Notes under the pieces: generated by a model
The model's input: the letters and a program-made list of their open reading frames with translations, nothing else
Database searches by the model: none
What the model was told of the DNA's origin: nothing
In this document: positions 34,483 to 42,105 of the stretch, piece by piece
Numbering within the stretch: the stretch's first letter is position 1
Layout: each line of letters opens with the position of its first letter
Made by a program: the position numbers and the translations under genes
Source of the DNA: CAVWCQ01 sp963753545
GTDB taxonomy: Bacteria > Chloroflexota > Anaerolineae > Aggregatilineales > Aggregatilineaceae
DNA length: 64,000 bases
Assembly: GCA_963753545.1 (NCBI GenBank)
Contig: CAVWCQ010000008.1
Location: forward strand, 3,968,001 to 4,032,000
Direction of reading: 5' to 3'

Positions 34483-35601
34483 TTAATGTGAGTGTCGTCC
34501 CCGGCGTCGAGAGCGGCCTCGTGGTTTTCTTGGGCCCGACTCAGTATTTTTGTCTGCATCGCCCTTATCGTCTAGAGAGGAGGGAGGCTCTGGTTCATCA
34601 TTGTCTTCCTCTTCAACTTCGACTGTTGGAGACACTGCGACGGCTTCCTCTTCTTCGAATTCCTCTTCCTCCGCCGCTTCTCCCTTACGAGCGCCACAGT
34701 CACACGGTCCATCACCATGTTTGCTACAGCCCGCCTCAGCCTTTGATTTGAGTGCTTCAAATTCTTCCAGCGGAATCAAGTCCTCCCGGTTCACGACATG
34801 GTAAGCGTCCTCAACCAGAACGGTGACGGCATCGCGCAGGGGATGCACGTCAATGACGCGGCCTTCGCCGTGCGGCGTTCCCACGCGCTTATTCCGCTTG
34901 GGTAGCTGTTTGCGCGCTTCAACATACTGCTCATATTCATAAATCAGGCAGCAGCGCAGCCGCCCGCACATGCCTGTGATCTCCGATGGGTTTAGCGAAA
35001 TGCCCTGCGCCTTTGCCATTTTGATAGAGATAGGGCTGAAATCGGTCAGAAATGTGCTGCAACAGCGGGGAATACCGCAAGCGCCCATTCCGCCCAGCAG
35101 TTTCGCCACATCACGCGGGCCAATCTGCCGCATTTCGATCTTCGCCTTAAAATTCCTCTGTAAAGCCGTGCGCAGCTTATTGGTATTAACCTTATCTTCT
35201 GCACTGAACAGGTAGGTGAGCAGTGTGCCGTCAAAGTTATACTGCGCTGCGACAAATTTGGCACTCTCCAGCCCACCCAGTTCCGCGACCTTTTCACGAC
35301 AGGCGACCAGCGCCTCTAGTTCGCGAGCTTTCCAAAGCTGCTGGCTCATCATGTCGGTTGGGGTTGATCGGCGGAGGATAGGTTTATAATCGCGCTCGGT
35401 ACTGCCTTCTTCCATGGGCATGATGTTCATTACCTGCCCCATCTGCCGCCCGCGCGTTGTCTCGACAATGACAAAATCGCCTACAACCAGATCGGAGATA
35501 TGCCCGCAGCTAAAGTGATACAGTTTGCCCACTTCATAAAACCGCACTCCGGCGATCAATCCGGGTGCAGTCTGAATGTCATTCTCATTTTGTGTAATCA
35601 T
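34483..35601 (-). CDS. PSP1/YaaT (RicT)-like protein with Cys-rich, acidic C-terminal extension
   Basis: A 372-aa member of the PSP1 family, whose Bacillus member RicT joins a [4Fe-4S] complex controlling RNA processing. The core includes FYEVGKLYHF, the paired-Cys segments CGIPRCC and CGRLRCC, and the PSP1 tail near GEGRVIDVHP. After residue ~285 come a Cys motif (CSKHGDGPCDC), a long Glu-rich stretch, and a basic RGRSRRRGRHSH end. The extension is beyond the usual family length. It is the first gene of a seven-gene block. RicA and RicF partners are not in the window. Confidence 0.85.
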   Translation of the reverse strand: MITQNENDIQTAPGLIAGVRFYEVGKLYHFSCGHISDLVVGDFVIVETTRGRQMGQVMNIMPMEEGSTERDYKPILRRSTPTDMMSQQLWKARELEALVACREKVAELGGLESAKFVAAQYNFDGTLLTYLFSAEDKVNTNKLRTALQRNFKAKIEMRQIGPRDVAKLLGGMGACGIPRCCSTFLTDFSPISIKMAKAQGISLNPSEITGMCGRLRCCLIYEYEQYVEARKQLPKRNKRVGTPHGEGRVIDVHPLRDAVTVLVEDAYHVVNREDLIPLEEFEALKSKAEAGCSKHGDGPCDCGARKGEAAEEEEFEEEEAVAVSPTVEVEEEDNDEPEPPSSLDDKGDADKNTESGPRKPRGRSRRRGRHSH

Positions 35602-35727
35602 GCATAGCCTTCCGAACTATTCGGACACACTTTTGATGAATGGATGAACGGTATAACACCCCGCAAAACAACTATAGAAGATGTACGGAGCCTTTGCAAC
35701 AGGAGAATATTTTCACCAAGAGTCACA

Positions 35728-35756
35728 TTGTACAAACGGAGGGTTAGGTGTATCCT
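35728..35756 (+). promoter_or_regulatory. Candidate promoter of the LysM gene
   Basis: TTGTAC (35728-35733) and TATCCT (35751-35756) are separated by 17 nt, about 50 nt upstream of the LysM start. Each matches 4/6 of consensus. Confidence 0.4.
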
Positions 35757-35807
35757 GAAAGTCGATAGTCCGATTTTCTGCTGTGGCGAACCACCTGAGA
35801 GGAAATT

Positions 35808-36656
35808 ATGCTCAAAAGTCGTTTCTTGGCCCGGTTCGCGCTCGTCGTGTTCTTAACGATGATCACGCTGGGCGCGTCAGCTTGTTATAAAAATGCTGGC
35901 GAAGATACACCGCCTACCTCCAACCGGGTGAACCTGACGGACATTGCGCCAACATTACCAGCGTCGCCAACCACGTTTGCGTCACCCACGATGCTCGCCA
36001 CACCGCAGGGAGCAGCGGGGGCAACGCCCACTGTTCGTTTGATGCCGACCATCACAGAGGCCCCAGCGGTCACTGTCACCCGGCCCCAGGTGATACCCAG
36101 TTTCACACCACCGTCCACGTTGGCGACTATTCGGCCCACTGAGCCAGTGATCACGACGCCGGGAATGAATGATATCCCTGCTTCATTCACGCCCATTCCA
36201 ACGATCAACCCATCGCTGCCAGCCACGCCAACAGGCTTCGTGATCGAGACTACACCCTGCACCTATATGGTCCGGTCCGGGGATACGCTGTTCTCTATTG
36301 CGCGGGACAATAATGTTTCAGTGGATGATCTGGTCGCCGCTAATCCGTCCTATCTCGGCGGAAGTGCGAATACAACTCTTCAAATCGGGTGGGAATTGCA
36401 GCTTCCGGGGTGTGCCGCACTAACGGCAACCGCACAGGCAACGGCAGCCCCCACGCTAGAGGTAACACGGGGCACACCCGCAACCTCTGCCCCATCTGGC
36501 GCGCAGACAACGCATGTTGTGCAGCCCGGCGATACCATTTATTCAATCGCGCGCCAGTACGGAGTTACCCCCGACGCGATTATCGCCGCCAACAATCTGA
36601 CGAATCCGAACCGTATTGATGTGGGCCAGACCCTGATTATCCCTGCCGCGCAGTAA
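35808..36656 (+). CDS. Secreted/lipoprotein with two LysM domains
   Basis: A 282-aa envelope protein. The N-terminus has a positively charged start, a hydrophobic segment and a Cys in the ASACYK region that resembles a lipobox. A Pro/Thr/Ser-rich linker of about 120 residues follows. Two LysM repeats are visible: YMVRSGDTLFSIARD with a Asn-Pro later, and HVVQPGDTIYSIARQYG ending in GQTLIIP. LysM binds peptidoglycan or chitin-type glycans. ATG 35808 has GAGAGGAA upstream. A strong terminator follows at 36677. Confidence 0.88.
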   Translation: MLKSRFLARFALVVFLTMITLGASACYKNAGEDTPPTSNRVNLTDIAPTLPASPTTFASPTMLATPQGAAGATPTVRLMPTITEAPAVTVTRPQVIPSFTPPSTLATIRPTEPVITTPGMNDIPASFTPIPTINPSLPATPTGFVIETTPCTYMVRSGDTLFSIARDNNVSVDDLVAANPSYLGGSANTTLQIGWELQLPGCAALTATAQATAAPTLEVTRGTPATSAPSGAQTTHVVQPGDTIYSIARQYGVTPDAIIAANNLTNPNRIDVGQTLIIPAAQ

Positions 36657-36676
36657 TTTCAACGATGTTTAACACA

Positions 36677-36709
36677 AAACGAGGCGCACCCGGTGCGCCT
36701 CGTTTTTTC
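36677..36709. terminator. Bidirectional intrinsic terminator after the LysM gene
   Basis: ACGAGGCGCACC (36679-36690) and GGTGCGCCTCGT (36692-36703) form a perfect stem flanked by A's and a six-T run on the plus strand. It lies between converging LysM and Os1348-like genes. Confidence 0.88.
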
Positions 36710-36721
36710 TTTCTGCTATGG

Positions 36722-36746
36722 AATACGGCTTTTAGCCGTATTTTTT
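36722..36746 (+). terminator. Second hairpin with T-run
   Basis: AATACGGCT (36722-36730) and AGCCGTATT (36734-36742) form a 9-bp stem with a TTT loop and a T-run on the plus strand to 36746. It covers the 3' end of the minus-strand Os1348-like gene, whose Lys-Lys-Tyr-Gly codons form part of it. It may act as a back-up plus-strand terminator. Confidence 0.55.
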
Positions 36747-37018
36747 GGTGAGCAGATCGAGCACGGTGCTGGCATCAACAGCATCCTTGCCGCCCATCAG
36801 TGAGAGGCCGCCCAGGAACCCGCTCTTGGACTGGCGAGCTTCAAGGTCCATGGTCAGTTCATCAAACGCATCAGCATTGAGGTTGCGGATCAGTTTCTTT
36901 TCCGAATCGGAAAGATCGTAGTCGCTGAGTGCAGCTTCGGATCCGCCAATAGCTTCGAACGATACTCGCTGTCCGTCAGAGCACGGCTGATAATTGTGGT
37001 GAGATCTTCACGGGCCAT
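36732..37018 (-). pseudogene. Os1348/NHLP-clan small protein, broken by a single-base frameshift
   Basis: The start frame gives MAREDLTTIISRAL and SEYRSKLLADP, a nitrile-hydratase-leader-like N-terminus. It then runs into an unrelated end. Restoring one missing base near 36938 (GGATCC-GAAG where Asp-Pro-Glu-Ala is expected) continues as a coherent 95-aa protein ending LDLLTKKYG. ATG 37018 has AAGGAG 8 nt upstream. Proteins of this leader-like family can be RiPP precursors, but no modifying enzyme is adjacent, so that role is not claimed. Error versus real break is open. Confidence 0.75.
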
Positions 37019-37207
37019 TTCATTCTCTCCTTGAATACCCGATCTGGGGCAACGTATGGTATGCTTGATCTTATACGATCCTGGATAAGAGCCACAAGTC
37101 GATTGATTGACCTGATTATCGCAAAGCAGCGTGACCATACCGTGACTGTCGGCCCCAGGTTTTAAACGTTTACAGTCTTTTTATCTTTAGCCCAGATACG
37201 TATACCA

Positions 37208-38074
37208 ATGATCCCTCAAACTCGCCGTTGGTTCGCCGTTATGCTTGTTTGTGTGCCAGTCTTGATGATGTCGTGGCATCCCGTGACAGCATCTTTCTCA
37301 GGAGCGGCACAACACGTACCAGCCTACTCCTGCGATCAGGCTCCGTGCAAGCCGATCGACTTAACGCCAACCGCGCCGCCTGTTGACCACCCGGTTGGTT
37401 ATACAGATCTACCCGACCCGGCAGCGGGGCATTTTGTCTCTGGCACAACAGAGGACTCCCTGGCTGCCTTCTCGCGCCGCCCTCTTGATCGCTACATTAT
37501 CATCGAGGGTGGAATGTTCATGGATACGCAGCGCGGTGAGCCGCACTATGGTATCGATTACAGTTATCCCGACGACTACTTGAACGGCAAGCCAATGTGG
37601 GTGCATCCGATTGCGCCGGGTTATGTGACGGCGCGGGCTTCCTGCGTGGCCTGTTTCGCGGATGGAGATCATCTGGGACAAGTCGAATACCGTTGGCCGC
37701 AGTATAACTTTGGATTTGGCGACTTGGTTATTGTCGAAACGCCCTACAGCCCCTTTGTGTCGATTTATGTGATGTACGCCCACTTTGGTCGCGACTTTGT
37801 GAGTCTGGGAGATTACGTCATGCCAGAGGATGTTATCGGCGCGGCAGGGTCTACCGGATATTCGGAGGATCCCCATGTGCACATGGAAGTGCGCTATGGT
37901 GCGCCCGGTCGCTTCTGGAATGCGGATTTTACTCAGATCGATGTTGAAACGCGCTGGCTGGAAACCTGGCTGATCAATCCGGCGTGGGCCGTCTTTCCGG
38001 AAAATCACAGCTCTTTTGCCGCCGCGCTCAGTTATTGGGTGAGCATTCAGAAACGTCCGCCGCAACTCCCTTGA
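37208..38074 (+). CDS. Secreted M23-family (LytM-like) peptidase
   Basis: A 288-aa protein with an N-terminal signal peptide (FAVMLVCVPVLMMSW). The metal-site residues of the M23 fold are visible: HYGIDYSY (His and Asp), a later YVMYAHFG His, and the HVHMEV pair. Four Cys occur in the exported part (CDQAPC, CVAC). It probably cuts peptidoglycan cross-bridges. It is followed by an intrinsic terminator and lies near LysM and SUMF1-like genes, consistent with cell-wall functions. Confidence 0.82.
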   Translation: MIPQTRRWFAVMLVCVPVLMMSWHPVTASFSGAAQHVPAYSCDQAPCKPIDLTPTAPPVDHPVGYTDLPDPAAGHFVSGTTEDSLAAFSRRPLDRYIIIEGGMFMDTQRGEPHYGIDYSYPDDYLNGKPMWVHPIAPGYVTARASCVACFADGDHLGQVEYRWPQYNFGFGDLVIVETPYSPFVSIYVMYAHFGRDFVSLGDYVMPEDVIGAAGSTGYSEDPHVHMEVRYGAPGRFWNADFTQIDVETRWLETWLINPAWAVFPENHSSFAAALSYWVSIQKRPPQLP

Positions 38075-38084
38075 GGCCGTTTTG

Positions 38085-38110
38085 GGGGTGCTTTTTTAGC
38101 ACCCCTTTTT
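38085..38110 (+). terminator. Intrinsic terminator of the M23 gene
   Basis: GGGGTGC (38085-38091) and GCACCCC (38099-38105) form a 7-bp stem with a 7-nt loop, followed by five T residues. It starts 10 nt past the stop. Confidence 0.8.
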
Positions 38111-38180
38111 AGTACACTCATTACTCGTGATAAGACGCATTATCAGGAACTAATACCGATTTTGTCCGGATTTTGGGCGT

Positions 38181-39065
38181 TTATTCCACTTCGGAGCTTG
38201 TCACAATGCGGAAACCGATATGGTGATCGCCATACGTCGGCGGATCCTCAAAGTGCCGATAAGCAGACCGGGCCACAAAGGGATTGCTGCCGAACCAGCC
38301 GCCTTTTTCAACCTTATGCGACCCGTCCTCTGGGCCAGTTGGATCAGTGCTCTCCGCATCCTCATAATCTTTTGAGAGCCAGTCCTGCACCCATTCCATC
38401 AGATTGCCAGCCATATCGTGTGCGCCTACCCAACTCGCGCCATCAAGATAACTGCCCACTTCCGCCGCTTCCTGGCCATCGATATTGGCCCGTTCCGGAT
38501 CCCAGTCATTGCCCCAGGGATAAACCAGAGACTCCGGCCCGCGCGCCGCATATTCCCACTGTGCTTCTGTGGGCAGAGCGCCGCCGCGCCATGCCGCATA
38601 AGCCTCCGCCTCAAACCATGTAACACAGGCGCGAGGAGCATTGGGCTGATCGTCACTCTCGCAGGCAGTGGGCAGACGTTTCAGGTTTTGGCCTTGCAGC
38701 CATGCCCAGCCAATTTCTGACCAGTAATCCTGTGTCGTGTAGCCGCCATCATCCACAAACGCCTGGAATGCGGCATTCGTGACTTCGTACTTGTCAATCC
38801 AATAGCCCGTGGTCAGGCAGACGTTATGTTGTGGCTGTTCGCTGGACAGGCGGCGGGCGGCCCAGCTTGGCGGATCAAGTGCAAGGGCGGCCTCGCCTTC
38901 GCTCTCACTGGTTCCCATCAGGAAACAACCAGCGGGAACCCACACCTGCTCAATCCCTTTGTCGTCGGTCCGCGTCTCGCCCGGCTTTCGATCACCGGAA
39001 TCCTGGGCCGTTGCTGTGCTGCTTGTGGTCAACAAAATGGCTGCAAACAGAATCATCCTTTTCAT
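38181..39065 (-). CDS. SUMF1/formylglycine-generating-enzyme-fold protein, secreted
   Basis: A 294-aa exported protein with a signal peptide (MILFAAILLTTSSTATAQ). It has the FGE-sulfatase fold pattern: VWVPAGCFLMGT, YWIDKYEVTNAAFQAFV, ALPTEAQWEYAARG, NLMEWVQDW, and GGWFGSNPFVARSAYRH near the end. The two catalytic Cys that true FGE carries in this last region are absent, so formylglycine formation is unlikely. Such proteins often serve binding or scaffolding roles. The start is ATG 39065 or 39056, with GGAGG/GAAGG upstream. Confidence 0.82.
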   Translation of the reverse strand: MKRMILFAAILLTTSSTATAQDSGDRKPGETRTDDKGIEQVWVPAGCFLMGTSESEGEAALALDPPSWAARRLSSEQPQHNVCLTTGYWIDKYEVTNAAFQAFVDDGGYTTQDYWSEIGWAWLQGQNLKRLPTACESDDQPNAPRACVTWFEAEAYAAWRGGALPTEAQWEYAARGPESLVYPWGNDWDPERANIDGQEAAEVGSYLDGASWVGAHDMAGNLMEWVQDWLSKDYEDAESTDPTGPEDGSHKVEKGGWFGSNPFVARSAYRHFEDPPTYGDHHIGFRIVTSSEVE

Positions 39066-39122
39066 CGCGCGTCTGCCTTCCTCCTTGTCGATAGGTATTG
39101 CCTGTTATACGCGCTCAAGATG

Positions 39123-39150
39123 TTCGTGCGTTGCGAAACCATCCTATAAT
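39123..39150 (+). promoter_or_regulatory. Candidate promoter of the amidase gene
   Basis: A perfect TATAAT at 39145-39150 has a weak -35-like TTCGTG 16 nt upstream (39123-39128), about 37 nt before the start codon. The -10 is strong, the -35 poor. Confidence 0.4.
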
Positions 39151-39186
39151 GATGGCGACATCATGTGCATCAACAAAGGATACCTT

Positions 39187-40812
39187 ATGAGCGAAACTCC
39201 TATTAAATCTGAAAACGATATCACGCTCGATATCTCGCTCGACATGCTCACCGCTGCTGAGAAGGTGATTGGCCTCGAATTTACGGCGGAGGAAAATGAA
39301 CTGCTGCGACCCGGCGTGATGGATCACCGCAAGCAATATGCTGCCGTTCGCGACATCCCGCTGACCAACGACATCCCCCCCGCCTTTGCGTTTGATCCCC
39401 GGTTGCCCGGCATGACCTTCAACTTGGGGCCAAAACAGCCCCTCATCATAAGTGATGGGGAGGTGCCGCCGCTGCCCACCGATCTGGAAGAGGTCGCCTT
39501 TTGGCCCGTGACTCATCTCGCCCATTTGATCCGCACGCGGCAGGTATCCTCGCTGGACCTGACCGAAATGTATCTGCGGCGGCTGAAGCGCTTCGATCCG
39601 GTGCTGCACTGTGTTATCACGCTGACAGAGGAACTGGCGCTGGAACAGGCTCGCCGCGCCGATGAGGAAATCGCCAGCGGTCATTATCGCGGCCCTCTGC
39701 ATGGCATTCCCTGGGGCGTTAAGGATTTATTGGCGGTGCGCGGCTATCGCACCACCTGGGGCGCGGAACCATACCAGGATCAGATCATCGACGTGAACGC
39801 TGCCGTAGTAGAACGTCTGGAAACAGCAGGCGCGGTGTTGATCGCCAAATTATCGGTTGGCGCGCTGGCCTGGGGCGACGTCTGGCTCGACGGGTTGATG
39901 ACACGTAACCCCTGGAACACAGAGGAAGGATCGAGCGGATCATCGGCGGGATCGTCAGCCGCGACTGCCGCCGGGCTGGTTGGCTTTGCCATTGGAACCG
40001 AAACGCTGGGATCAATTGTCTCACCGTGTACACAGTGCCGCGTCACTGGGCTGCGTCCGACCTTTGGGCGAGTCAGCCGTTTTGGGGCGATGTCGCTCAG
40101 TTGGACAATGGACAAGATTGGTCCAATCTGTCGCACGGTAGAAGATACCGCGCTTGTCCTTTCTGCCATCATTGGCCCCGATGGGCGCGACTTGACCGTC
40201 ACGGATTACCCGTTTAACTGGAATCCAAATCTCAATATCCGCGATCTGCGCGTCGGTTATGTGCAGAGTGCTTTTGATGCGGAAGGCGATCGGAAACCTC
40301 TGAACGATCAATCCTTAGAAGTCTTGCGCTCAATGGGATTGAATCTGATCCCGGTTGAACTGCCGTCCTACTCCAATGAAGCCCTTGAGGGTGTGGTCAT
40401 GCTGCTTGAAGCAGAAGCCGCTGCCTACTTTGATGAACTGACGCGAAGCAACCGCGACGATCTGCTGGCCCGGCAGGTCAAGGATGCATGGCCCAATGTG
40501 TTCCGGCAGGCGCGCTTGATTCCAGCCGTTGAATATATTCAGGCGAACCGCGTCCGTACTCTGATGATGCGCCAGATGGCCGCTTTGCTGGATGAGGTTG
40601 ATGTCTACGTCTGCCCATCATTTAGCAATACGCTCGTGATCACCAACCTGACCGGGCATCCAGCCGTAGTCGTTCCTGATGGAGTGACGGAAAAAGGGCA
40701 GTCCTCCAGTATTACGTTTACAGGACGCTTGTACGGGGAATCCACAGCTCTGGCTCTTGCCAAAGCCTATCAGGATCAAACTGGTTTTCACCTAAATCAT
40801 CCGCAGCTTTAA
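39187..40812 (+). CDS. Amidase-signature family hydrolase
   Basis: A 541-aa amidase with the Ser-cisSer-Lys triad. Lys is in GIPWGVKDLL, and the Gly/Ser-rich signature is EEGSSGSSAGSSAATAAG with the nucleophile in GTETLGSIVSP. ATG 39187 follows AAAGGA. The open frame reaches back to 38809 but overlaps the SUMF1-like gene and adds unrelated sequence. There is an N-terminal extension of about 120 residues before the catalytic domain. Related to Glu-tRNA amidotransferase GatA, but no GatB or GatC is adjacent. The substrate is unknown. Confidence 0.88.
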   Translation: MSETPIKSENDITLDISLDMLTAAEKVIGLEFTAEENELLRPGVMDHRKQYAAVRDIPLTNDIPPAFAFDPRLPGMTFNLGPKQPLIISDGEVPPLPTDLEEVAFWPVTHLAHLIRTRQVSSLDLTEMYLRRLKRFDPVLHCVITLTEELALEQARRADEEIASGHYRGPLHGIPWGVKDLLAVRGYRTTWGAEPYQDQIIDVNAAVVERLETAGAVLIAKLSVGALAWGDVWLDGLMTRNPWNTEEGSSGSSAGSSAATAAGLVGFAIGTETLGSIVSPCTQCRVTGLRPTFGRVSRFGAMSLSWTMDKIGPICRTVEDTALVLSAIIGPDGRDLTVTDYPFNWNPNLNIRDLRVGYVQSAFDAEGDRKPLNDQSLEVLRSMGLNLIPVELPSYSNEALEGVVMLLEAEAAAYFDELTRSNRDDLLARQVKDAWPNVFRQARLIPAVEYIQANRVRTLMMRQMAALLDEVDVYVCPSFSNTLVITNLTGHPAVVVPDGVTEKGQSSSITFTGRLYGESTALALAKAYQDQTGFHLNHPQL

Positions 40813-40891
40813 GGACATGGGACAAAAAATCTAAGTCATCCTTCTTCACTTCGAAAAGGGGGATAACTCAGGTCACGTTTTGATGCGATAA

Positions 40892-42084
40892 CTACTCCGG
40901 GATTTGCAGCCCCAGCGCTTCCACCATCAGCGGATCGGCAATCAGCTTCTTGCCATCACTGCGCACGAGATTAAATCCCTGTCCCTTATAGTTCCACAGC
41001 GCCCAGGAGATATTATATTTTTCGAAGGTTGCTCGGGTATCGTGCAGCCACTGGGCGCGATCTTCGGCAGCAGAGGCGAAGTTATAAACGCCAAATTCGT
41101 TGCACATCAGGCGCAGGTCGCCATGTGCTTCGCTCCAGGCCACGACCTGCTGGATACGCTGATCTATTTTGTTGATATCCCACCGTTCGTCTCCATAGGC
41201 GCGTAGTTCATTGAGAACCGCTTCCCGCTCATCATCAGCCAATTCGCTGGAAAGCTGCTCGATAACGGGTGCAATTGTTTCGGGCGAGGAGGGATAGGGT
41301 ACATCATGCAGTGGCGCGACCAGTGGTGAAGCGGTAGTAATGCCTTGGTGCGTGAACGTGTGTAACTCATAAAAATGAAAATTGTAGATGATGTTTGGAT
41401 CATCGAACGGCTCCAGTGCGATCAGCGTGTTGATGTTGGACCACAGCGCCCCGGTTACGATGATCGTGTGCTCAGGTGCGTTGGTGCGCATCGCGGTCAC
41501 AATTCGCGCCTGGACAGGAGGCCACTGGGCTGTATCCTGTTGGTAAATCGGCTCATTTAACACTTCCAGGAAGACCATCTCCGGGTCCGTTGCGCTCAGA
41601 TGTCCGGCGAAGGAGGCCCAGAACGCTTCGTATGTATCGATATACGCCGGATCGGCTTCCAGTTTGCCGGAATAGCAATTCGCAGGATTGTAGGGATCTG
41701 TACCGTGAATATCTACGACAACAGCCAACTGGTGATCGAGCATGGTTTGCAGCACCTTGTCGAACACATCCAGCGCCGCGTCATTCAATAGATCAGGATC
41801 ACTCTTGAGCAGCAGGAAGTTCACATCAATGGGCAATCGCACATAGGTAAAGCCCATATCGTGAATGAACGTATAATCGTCCTCATCATAGACATCCTCG
41901 GCCCAGCTTGGGTTTCCCGGTCCTTCCCAGAACTGGTTGGTCAGGTTGATCCCGCGCGCCAGGTGAGCCAAACCGCTCATCACTGACGCCGGGATTTTCC
42001 TGAGAATGGACATCGGGGAACCAACGGCAGCAGCGCAGCCAACAGCAAGGCAAGTGAAGCAAGTCGTAAAAGCTTAGTCATCAT
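40892..42084 (-). pseudogene. Secreted GH5-type endoglucanase, frameshifted after the signal peptide
   Basis: The catalytic part from 42013 has GH5 features: LARGINLTNQFW, IHGTDPYNP, acid Glu in VLNEPIY, and nucleophile Glu in CNEFGVY. It lacks a signal peptide. In the adjacent frame, ATG 42084 with AAAGGA upstream encodes a textbook signal segment (MTKLLRLASLALLLAALLPL). Adding one base to the four-G run at 42015-42018 joins the two into a ~397-aa secreted cellulase. The homopolymer points to a sequence error. If real, the enzyme would be made only from an internal start and stay inside the cell. Confidence 0.8.
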
Positions 42085-42105
42085 CAAATGTCCTTTGGGT
42101 GAACT

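Noticed and set aside
38809..39186. N-terminal extension of the amidase reading frame
   Set aside because: It overlaps the divergent SUMF1-like gene, has no family similarity, and a good AAAGGA-ATG start exists at 39187.
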